Shown here piece after piece: positions 8,095 to 13,996 of a stretch of DNA of 44,051 nucleotides. Below the pieces are notes generated by a model that worked only from the letters and a program-made list of their open reading frames with translations, searched no databases and was not told the origin of the DNA. Location of the stretch: contig UQRW01000011.1 in assembly GCA_900543515.1 (NCBI GenBank), forward strand, positions 1-44,051, written 5' to 3'. A program made the position numbers and the translations under genes. The stretch is from an uncultured Collinsella sp. GTDB lineage: Bacteria; Actinomycetota; Coriobacteriia; Coriobacteriales; Coriobacteriaceae. Every line of letters starts with the position of its first letter. Position 1 is the first letter of the stretch.

Positions 8095-9195
8095 CTATTT
8101 CACGCATTGAGCCGCGAGATAGTCGCGGAAGAATGGCAATTCAAATGCGACGAGCCCTCGTCCTCGTTCCCCGATGATGCCGGCATCTATCATTCGGCGT
8201 CGGTAGCGGGAGACCTGCTGCGGCGAACGCTTAAGGCGCTCGACAAGGTCGGCGGTGGTGGACTCTTCCTCGTCATCGAGCATGGCGATGAGGAATCGCT
8301 TGTCCTCTGCAGTGAGTTCCCGATAGGTTGCCGCGAGGATTCGGTCGTCCATCTCGTCGCGCGCGATTTTGATTCCCAGGTCAAAGTCGCGTGACGAGAT
8401 TTCCTTCGAATCGCTTGTGAGATCCCAGGCACGGTAGCCTACGAGTTGCAATAGGAAGGGAAAACCAGAGATCGAGCGAACGGCTCTATCGATTCCCTCA
8501 GCATCTGCCAGGCGATCGTTTTCCTGGATTGTGCGAATCAAGGCCTCGCGTACGTCATAGTCGGCAATGCGACCCAGATGATATTGTTGGGCGCGGCGAA
8601 GGAACGAGACCGTCTTGTGGTTCAGCAACGTCGAGACGTTGTTGGGAAGTCCCGCCATGAGCAGGGCGACGCGTTTCCCATCGGTCACAAAGTGCTGATA
8701 CGTCGCTGCGAGCTGAATCATTTCGTCGAGTGTCGGGTCCACCTCGTCAACCGTGACGAGCAGACCGGTGCCTGCCTCGTTGAGCTGGTCGATGATGTCG
8801 CTCATGCGATAACGCCAGGTTGAGGCATCGTGAACGCGATTGACCTCGATGCTGCCGAGCGGTGCAATTCCGAGGCCGGTGACTTCGAAGTTCTTAGACG
8901 GGTCGATAAGATGGCCGGCAGCACGTTTCGCCCCGAACTCGATTTCCTCAAGCATTCCCGGGAGCGCGGTCGTCTTTACGGCAATCCAGCCGTGGGATTC
9001 CGCCCTTGTCGCGAGCGACGACATGAGAGCGGTTTTACCGGTTCCACGCGCGCCTGAGAAGATCGAGGTCAATTCTGGGCGCCTGCGCTGGCTCAAGAAG
9101 GCACGGTCCAGATCCCGAATAATCTGTTGTCTGCCAGCGAGATGGGCAGGAACCTCGCCAAAACTGGGGGTAAACGGGTTCTCGAGATATTCCAC
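8095..9195 (-). CDS. AAA/ORC-type P-loop ATPase, paralogue 2
   Basis: The 366-residue ATPase starts at a GTG behind AAAGGAGAG. Walker A is GARGTGKT (residues 48-55) and Walker B is LLVTVDEVD (~145-153). VSFLRRAQQYHLG and FLLQLVGYRAW match the equivalent blocks of the ATPase at 4430. The C-terminus (TADLVERLKRSPQQVSRYRR...) is a winged-helix-like segment containing a plausible recognition helix. It converges on the UvrA2-like gene and lies between two copies of the CAAAGGG palindrome (8056 and 9313), as if it were a discrete cassette. The ~60 bases upstream of its start are much more AT-rich than the surroundings. Biological role unknown. Confidence 0.72.
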   Translation of the reverse strand: MEYLENPFTPSFGEVPAHLAGRQQIIRDLDRAFLSQRRRPELTSIFSGARGTGKTALMSSLATRAESHGWIAVKTTALPGMLEEIEFGAKRAAGHLIDPSKNFEVTGLGIAPLGSIEVNRVHDASTWRYRMSDIIDQLNEAGTGLLVTVDEVDPTLDEMIQLAATYQHFVTDGKRVALLMAGLPNNVSTLLNHKTVSFLRRAQQYHLGRIADYDVREALIRTIQENDRLADAEGIDRAVRSISGFPFLLQLVGYRAWDLTSDSKEISSRDFDLGIKIARDEMDDRILAATYRELTAEDKRFLIAMLDDEEESTTADLVERLKRSPQQVSRYRRRMIDAGIIGERGRGLVAFELPFFRDYLAAQCVK

Positions 9196-9312
9196 AAGGC
9201 TCTCCTTTCACACCGCCGTTTAACTTCATTTTACTTTAGTTAATTCTGATTAAAAGTGAGGGCTCTTTATCTAGAGCATCAATTAGGCATGTGTGCCATC
9301 GGCGTGGCGCTT

Positions 9313-9347
9313 GAATGTGACAAAGGGATAGTTCCTTTGTCACATTC
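9313..9347. terminator. Palindromic repeat copy 3, overlapping the trmL stop
   Basis: GAATGTGACAAAGG (9313-9326) and CCTTTGTCACATTC (9334-9347) form a perfect 14-bp stem with a 7-base loop. The trmL stop codon (9340-9342, minus strand) and its last Met codon lie inside the right arm. It probably terminates trmL. Confidence 0.68.
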
Positions 9348-9939
9348 CCGGAAAGCCTGCCTGGCGCAGGGCCTCGTAGAGGACGATGGCGGCGCTGTTG
9401 GAGAGGTTGAGTGCGCTGATGCGGTAGTCGTCAGGGTTGACGAAGTTGCCGCAGATGTCCTGTTGAAGGATGGCCTCGTGGCTGTCCTCGGTATGCCCCA
9501 ACGATTCCTCGTGAGCTTCCCAAGCCTCGGCGTTATCGAGTGAGTCGCAATCACGTAACATGGGGATGCGCTCGCAACGCTCGGGCGCCGCGGCAAGCAG
9601 TGGCTCGGGAATGCCCGAGCTCTCGCTGCCAAAGACCAAAAAGTCGCCGTCGCGGTAGGTGCTTTGCGCATAGGTACGGCGCGCCTTTTTGGTCAGCAAG
9701 TGCAGGCGCTCGTCGGCGGGGGAGAGGTCGTTGCGCGCAAGGAAATCCTCCCAGCCGGCATAGGTGGTCACGTCCAAGTTTTGCCAGTAGCCCAGGCCGG
9801 CGCGACGTACTGTCTTGTCGTCGAGCGAAAAGCTCAGTGGCTCCACCAGATGTAGGCGGGCGCCGGTAACCACGCAGGTGCGGCCGATATTGCCCGTATT
9901 GGCCGGAATCTCGGGCGCATACAGCACAATGTTGAACAT
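9340..9939 (-). CDS. trmL: SpoU/TrmL-family tRNA 2'-O-methyltransferase
   Basis: The 199-residue protein is a SPOUT methyltransferase of the TrmL type, which 2'-O-methylates the wobble nucleotide (C34/U34) of tRNA-Leu isoacceptors. The start is the ATG behind AAGGAG, giving MFNIVLYAPEIPANTGNIGR, the family's motif 1. VFGSESSGIP is motif 2 and LNLSNSAAIVLYEALRQ is motif 3, which together build the trefoil-knot SAM site. E. coli TrmL has 157 residues. The extra length here is mostly an insertion of about 40 residues, rich in Asp/Glu/His, between RIPM and SALNLSNS. The last residue and stop come from a repetitive palindrome. Confidence 0.85.
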   Translation of the reverse strand: MFNIVLYAPEIPANTGNIGRTCVVTGARLHLVEPLSFSLDDKTVRRAGLGYWQNLDVTTYAGWEDFLARNDLSPADERLHLLTKKARRTYAQSTYRDGDFLVFGSESSGIPEPLLAAAPERCERIPMLRDCDSLDNAEAWEAHEESLGHTEDSHEAILQQDICGNFVNPDDYRISALNLSNSAAIVLYEALRQAGFPGM

Positions 9940-9962
9940 GAATCTCCTTGGCATAGAACGAA

Positions 9963-9995
9963 AAACCACCACGAAGGGCACCTTCGTGGTGGTTT
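9963..9995 (-). terminator. Rho-independent terminator of the CobW gene
   Basis: AAACCACCACGAAGG (9963-9977) pairs perfectly with 9981-9995 across a 3-base loop. Read on the minus strand the stem is followed by a T-rich run (TTTTCGTTCT), about 40 bases after the CobW stop. Confidence 0.85.
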
Positions 9996-10034
9996 GGCGG
10001 CTACGTAGGCGGAAAAATGCCCGCTTGGATAAAC

Positions 10035-11165
10035 CTAGGCGCGGTGCCAGTCGGTCAGGCAGGCATCGAGGGAGGCGATGAGCGCATCCTTGTCCATGTG
10101 ACGGCCGATGATGCACAGGCTCGTCATGCGGTCGCCCGTCTCGTCGTCCCAAATTTGCATGATCTCGGGGTTCTCGTCGATGATCTTCTGCTTCTCGCCC
10201 TCGGGTGCCGAGTCAACGAACAGACCGTTCTCCATCAGGCGCATCTGGTGGCCGGCCTGCTCAAACATGTAGCACATGTCCGGATCGCCGGTCTGCCACA
10301 GCGGACCCTTGACGCGGATGACCTCGTCGGGCCACTCCTGCTCAACAAAATCGGTGAACTTCTGCAGGTCAAACGGCTTGCGGCGCGAGTAAACAAAGGT
10401 CTCGATGTCGTACTCGAGCACCTCGGGGTCGTCGTGCTCCTCGGGATGCTCCATGGCCTCGATCCAGGCAGCGGAGTTGTAGGCGCGCATAAAGTCGAAG
10501 CGGTCGGTATCGAGCAGCTCCTCCATGGGGACCTCGCCGTTTTGGGCCTCGACGATCACGGCGTCTTTCTGCAGGCTGCGCACGATGGCCTTAAGCTCGG
10601 CGATCTGCTCAGGGCTCACGGTATCGGTCTTGTTGAGGATCAGCGTGGAGCAGAACTCGATCTGCTGGATGAGCAGGCTCTCGATGTCGTCCTCGTCGAT
10701 ATCCTCGGCCAGCAGGTCGCGACCGCCGTTGAACTCGTCGTACATGCGGGCGCAGTCGACCACGGCCACGATGTTGTCGAGCGCGAGCTTGGGCTCGCCG
10801 CCCACCTTGGCCTCGTCGCAGAAGCTCGAGATGGTGTAGGCGATGGGGATGGGCTCGCAAATGCCCGAGGCCTCGATGATGATGTAGTCGAAGTTGCCCG
10901 AATCGGCGATGCCCTGCAGCTGGTTGGCAAGGTCGTCCGAAAGCGTGCAGCAGATGCAGCCGTTGGTGAGCGGGATGAGGTCGTCGGTTTCGGAAAGACC
11001 GCCGTCGGCGATAAGGCTGGCGTCGACATTGATCTCGCCGATGTCGTTGACGATCACGGCGGCGCGGATGCCGCCGTCGTTAGCGAGGATGTGGTTGAGC
11101 AGCGTGGTCTTGCCGGCACCGAGGTATCCGGTAAGCATGATGATCTTCACGGGTTTGTTGGGCAT
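10035..11165 (-). CDS. CobW/P47K-family GTP-binding metallochaperone
   Basis: The 376-residue COG0523 protein is a G3E-family GTPase that probably delivers a metal, often zinc or cobalt, to client enzymes. The start is the ATG seven codons into the open frame, behind AAAGGAGG. Walker A is GYLGAGKTT (near residue 11), the metal-binding CxCC motif is NGCICCTLSDDL, and EASGICEP and NKTD complete the GTPase core. The C-terminal CobW_C domain follows a Glu/Asp-rich linker. No Zur box or client gene is visible nearby, so the metal cannot be named. It is followed by its own terminator. Confidence 0.82.
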   Translation of the reverse strand: MPNKPVKIIMLTGYLGAGKTTLLNHILANDGGIRAAVIVNDIGEINVDASLIADGGLSETDDLIPLTNGCICCTLSDDLANQLQGIADSGNFDYIIIEASGICEPIPIAYTISSFCDEAKVGGEPKLALDNIVAVVDCARMYDEFNGGRDLLAEDIDEDDIESLLIQQIEFCSTLILNKTDTVSPEQIAELKAIVRSLQKDAVIVEAQNGEVPMEELLDTDRFDFMRAYNSAAWIEAMEHPEEHDDPEVLEYDIETFVYSRRKPFDLQKFTDFVEQEWPDEVIRVKGPLWQTGDPDMCYMFEQAGHQMRLMENGLFVDSAPEGEKQKIIDENPEIMQIWDDETGDRMTSLCIIGRHMDKDALIASLDACLTDWHRA

Positions 11166-11251
11166 GTGCCCTCCTTTGTTAGACATGGCTTACAGTTGAA
11201 TCTTATGCCAAACGCCTGCTCTTATACCCACGCGCCGGCAAATAACACAGG

Positions 11252-11593
11252 CTACTCCCAGGCTCCCCATACATCGGGGCAATAACCGACGGTGGCCTTT
11301 TTGCCGTTGCGAACGATGGGCTCGGCCAAGACCTGCTGATTCTCGAGCAGTTTATCAAAGCGCTGACTGGGGGTAAGGTGCTGGATGAGTGCGAGCGTCT
11401 CCTCGTCCTTGGCCTTGGGGTTGAGCAGCTTGTCGATGCCGCCGACCGCCTGCATCACGCTCGTGAGCTCGCCCTTGCTCATCTCCTTTTCCTTAAGGTC
11501 GATAAACTGCACCTTAATGCGGCGCTCCTTAAAATAGCGCTGGGCCTTCTTGGTATCGAAGGACTTCTTGGTGCCAAAAATCTGGATATTCAT
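11252..11593 (-). CDS. ArsC/Spx-fold protein lacking the catalytic cysteine
   Basis: The 113-residue protein has the thioredoxin-like ArsC/YffB fold: IQIFGTKKSFDTKKAQRYF at the N-terminus, then IDLKEKEMSKGEL and a C-terminal EPIVRNGKKATVGYCPDVW that matches the family's PIV...G block. In arsenate reductases and YffB-type proteins the first loop carries a nucleophilic Cys (as in GIKNCDT). Here that position is Ser, so classical arsenate reduction is unlikely. One Cys remains near the C-terminus. It lies 11 bases downstream of the flavodoxin-fold gene and is probably in the same operon. The ribosome-binding site is weak. Confidence 0.72.
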   Translation of the reverse strand: MNIQIFGTKKSFDTKKAQRYFKERRIKVQFIDLKEKEMSKGELTSVMQAVGGIDKLLNPKAKDEETLALIQHLTPSQRFDKLLENQQVLAEPIVRNGKKATVGYCPDVWGAWE

Positions 11594-11604
11594 GTTCCGC
11601 CGCT

Positions 11605-12228
11605 CTATCGAATGAAGTTGGTCCTGGCGCGATCGCCTTCGGGGGCTTTGATGCCGGCGGCCTGTCCTGCCTCGATGCAGCGAAGGAGCCAGGCCATGTT
11701 TTTGCCGATGTTTCGCATGGTGGCCAGGCCCTCGGCGTCCTGGGCGGCCTCGCCCGGCATGGCACCAAAGACGTTGTTCCAGTACGTGGAGGCCACCACG
11801 GGCATCTGGTTGATAGTGAAGTACTTGTTGAGTACATCGAAGGTGGTCGACGTGCCGCCACGGCGGGCGACGGCGACCGCGGCACCCGGCTTGTGCGCAA
11901 AGGCCTTGCTGCCAGCATAGAATGCGCGGTCGAGAGCCGAGAGGATGCGTCCGCTGGGATGCGCATAGTAGACGGGGGAGCCAAAGACAAAGCCATCTGC
12001 CTGCTCGGCGGCAGCGATCAGCTCGTTCACCACGTCGTCGTCAAAGGTACAGCGACCGCCAAGATTGCCGCACTGGCCGCAACCGATGCAGTCGCGAATG
12101 GGCTTGGCGCCCAGCTGGAACACCTCGGTATCGATGCCCTCGGCGTTGAGTTGCTCGGCGACCTCGGCGAGTGCGCGGGCGGTATTGCCGTTTGCCTTGG
12201 GACTGCCATTGACCAAAAGAACCTTCAT
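11605..12228 (-). CDS. Flavodoxin-fold NAD(P)H-dependent FMN reductase
   Basis: The 207-residue protein belongs to the NADPH-dependent FMN reductase/iron-sulfur flavoprotein group. KVLLVNGSPKANGNTARAL is the FMN phosphate-binding loop, and GSPVYYAHPSGRILSALDRAF binds the isoalloxazine side. Between them, CIGCGQCGNLGGRC holds four cysteines, in the position where some relatives bind a 4Fe-4S cluster. The ATG at 12228 is preceded by GGAG; a GTG one codon earlier is less likely. It is followed closely by the ArsC-fold gene. Cytoplasmic electron transfer or quinone/nitro reduction is plausible; the substrate is unknown. Confidence 0.8.
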   Translation of the reverse strand: MKVLLVNGSPKANGNTARALAEVAEQLNAEGIDTEVFQLGAKPIRDCIGCGQCGNLGGRCTFDDDVVNELIAAAEQADGFVFGSPVYYAHPSGRILSALDRAFYAGSKAFAHKPGAAVAVARRGGTSTTFDVLNKYFTINQMPVVASTYWNNVFGAMPGEAAQDAEGLATMRNIGKNMAWLLRCIEAGQAAGIKAPEGDRARTNFIR

Positions 12229-12290
12229 CACAAACTCCCTCTGCTGTCGGTGACTTCTGCGGAGGATTATCGCACGAGAGGGCAGATGGC

Positions 12291-12335
12291 GTGGGGCGCG
12301 ATGTGAAACGGCCTGTGTTTCACATCGCGCCCCAC
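12291..12335 (-). terminator. 19-bp perfect hairpin after the GGDEF gene
   Basis: 12291-12309 and 12317-12335 are perfect complements (GTGGGGCGCGATGTGAAAC arm) around a 7-base loop. It begins 5 bases after the minus-strand stop at 12340 and lies upstream of the flavodoxin-fold gene. It separates the two transcripts. Confidence 0.8.
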
Positions 12336-12339
12336 AACG

Positions 12340-13869
12340 CTAGTCCAGCTTGGTGCCCGGTACTTGCGGTGCCTCTTTAAGCAACGCTTTGAGCTCGTTC
12401 AAAATGGAAACGGGCTGTCGGTCAACGCTGTTCAGATGGAGCGTGGCCACGCGAATGGGCGGCTGATATTCAAGCGAGCCGATGAGCACGGGAGAACCCA
12501 GGAATCGTTCGATTTCGTTTGCGAGCTCGTCGATTGCCTCGGGGCCGAGCTCATCGAAAAGCGCCACGAACATTGGTCCCGTCGAGCGGAACAGGCGACC
12601 CTTGCCACGCGAACAATCCATGAGGCAGGCAGCGCTTTCTGCCAAAACACGGTCGCCCGCATCAAAGCCAAAGCGGGCATTGACCTCAGCGATATCGTCG
12701 ACCTTAATGGCAATAAAGCCTGCCTCGCGCGCCACGCGGCGCATCTCTCCAATAGCGTTGACCAGGGCGTGGACATCGCCCAGGCCCGTTACCGAGTCGG
12801 TCGTATCTGCCAAGCTTCGGTTGATGATAATGCCCACATACATGCTGGGCTCGGTATCGGTGCCGTCCAAACGGTAGCCCGTGCAGTCGCAAAGCACGTA
12901 TTTTCCGGTGGCATCCATTACGCGATACTGCATGTAGTGGAAGTGCCACGTGCCGTTTATCACCATGTCGAGCTCGGCGCGTACGTTGTCGCGGTCCTCG
13001 GGATGAACGCGGGCGAGCCACATGTCGAGTGAGTTAAAAGGGTGCTGGGAGGGCAGGTCAAAATCGCGCACGGCGTTGACCGACCATTGCGATTCTCCCG
13101 TATCGAGATTGAGGATGAACGGATAGCGCGTCTCGGAGCTCATGGAGATCGCTTGGAACACCCGGTCGTTGCAGGGAAGCTGGTCGACGATTGGGCGTTG
13201 CGGCGCGTCATTGTCTTTCGGTTGCTGCACGCGATGCATAAGCTTATAGCGATACATCTTGCGATCGGCATCCATCGTCATCTGGCGACGCGTGTCGCCG
13301 GCAAGTGGATCGACGCGCGAGCAGCCAAAGCTAAAGCTGGCGATCATGGGCGCCTTGCCACCTGAGCTCGCCTCGATCAGCCCGGCACGTACCCGCTCCA
13401 AGCGCTGCTCGAGTTCGGTCTCGTTTGCGGAGAGCGAGATGAGCACAAACTCGTCTCCACCGATGCGGAACAGCATCTCATCGTGCTCCATGGTTTCGGA
13501 GAGCGTGCGGCAGACGCTCAGAATATAGCGATTGCCTTCGGCGTGGCCAAACCTATCATTGCAATGTTTGAGATGGTCGATGTCAATATAGGCGCAGGTG
13601 AAGGGGTCACCTTTGTGCCAGAGTTGCTCGACGTGACGGTCGAGTCCGCCGCGGTTGCCCAAGTTGGTGAGCGGGTCGATATAGGCGTTGCTCTCAAGCA
13701 GCCGGCGCTCTTGTTGCAGGATGGCATGCGTCTTTTGCAGTTGCTCACCAACGGCGCGTAGCTCAGCAGGCAGCGCAGCAACATCGAGTTCGGCGGTCGA
13801 GATGCCATTCGCAAGTCGCTGAAGATAGGCAATAATCAATTGCTCACCCAGGCGATATGACTCGTTCAT
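12340..13869 (-). CDS. Diguanylate cyclase, GGDEF-PAS-degenerate GGDEF
   Basis: The 509-residue protein starts at the ATG behind AAGGAGG. Residues ~60-200 are a GGDEF domain with intact DPLTNLGNRGG, YIDIDHLKHCND and RIGGDEF (137-141), so c-di-GMP synthesis from two GTP is likely. A PAS-like fold follows (SQWSVNAVRDFDLP...RVHPEDRDN...YRVMDATGKYVLCDCTGYRL). The last ~160 residues (DSVTGLGDVHALVNAI...FGFDAGDRVLAES...RLFRSTGPMFVALF) keep the cyclase fold but have RSTGPMF where GGDEF should be, so this domain is presumably sensory or structural. There is no signal peptide or membrane segment. The adjacent 905-residue gene has the same architecture plus two further domains. Confidence 0.85.
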   Translation of the reverse strand: MNESYRLGEQLIIAYLQRLANGISTAELDVAALPAELRAVGEQLQKTHAILQQERRLLESNAYIDPLTNLGNRGGLDRHVEQLWHKGDPFTCAYIDIDHLKHCNDRFGHAEGNRYILSVCRTLSETMEHDEMLFRIGGDEFVLISLSANETELEQRLERVRAGLIEASSGGKAPMIASFSFGCSRVDPLAGDTRRQMTMDADRKMYRYKLMHRVQQPKDNDAPQRPIVDQLPCNDRVFQAISMSSETRYPFILNLDTGESQWSVNAVRDFDLPSQHPFNSLDMWLARVHPEDRDNVRAELDMVINGTWHFHYMQYRVMDATGKYVLCDCTGYRLDGTDTEPSMYVGIIINRSLADTTDSVTGLGDVHALVNAIGEMRRVAREAGFIAIKVDDIAEVNARFGFDAGDRVLAESAACLMDCSRGKGRLFRSTGPMFVALFDELGPEAIDELANEIERFLGSPVLIGSLEYQPPIRVATLHLNSVDRQPVSILNELKALLKEAPQVPGTKLD

Positions 13870-13907
13870 GATGGATAACCTCCTTGGGCGGAACAATGGT
13901 TTGTATC

Positions 13908-13938
13908 ATATCCCCAATTCGGTTTGAATTGGGGATAT
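13908..13938 (-). terminator. Hairpin between the two c-di-GMP genes
   Basis: ATATCCCCAATTC (13908-13920) and its complement (13926-13938) form a perfect 13-bp stem with a 5-base loop, 59 bases after the stop of the GGDEF-EAL gene. It may terminate or attenuate transcription into the downstream cyclase gene. Confidence 0.6.
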
Positions 13939-13996
13939 AAGTCAGCTAATGGAGGCAAATTCCCCTTTCGGCGGTGGCGTTTTGCGCGCGAGCGTA

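Noticed and set aside
10017..11285. Plus-strand 422-codon open frame.
   Set aside because: It is the mirror image of the CobW gene, with Val/Leu/Asp-biased composition, no RBS and no motif.
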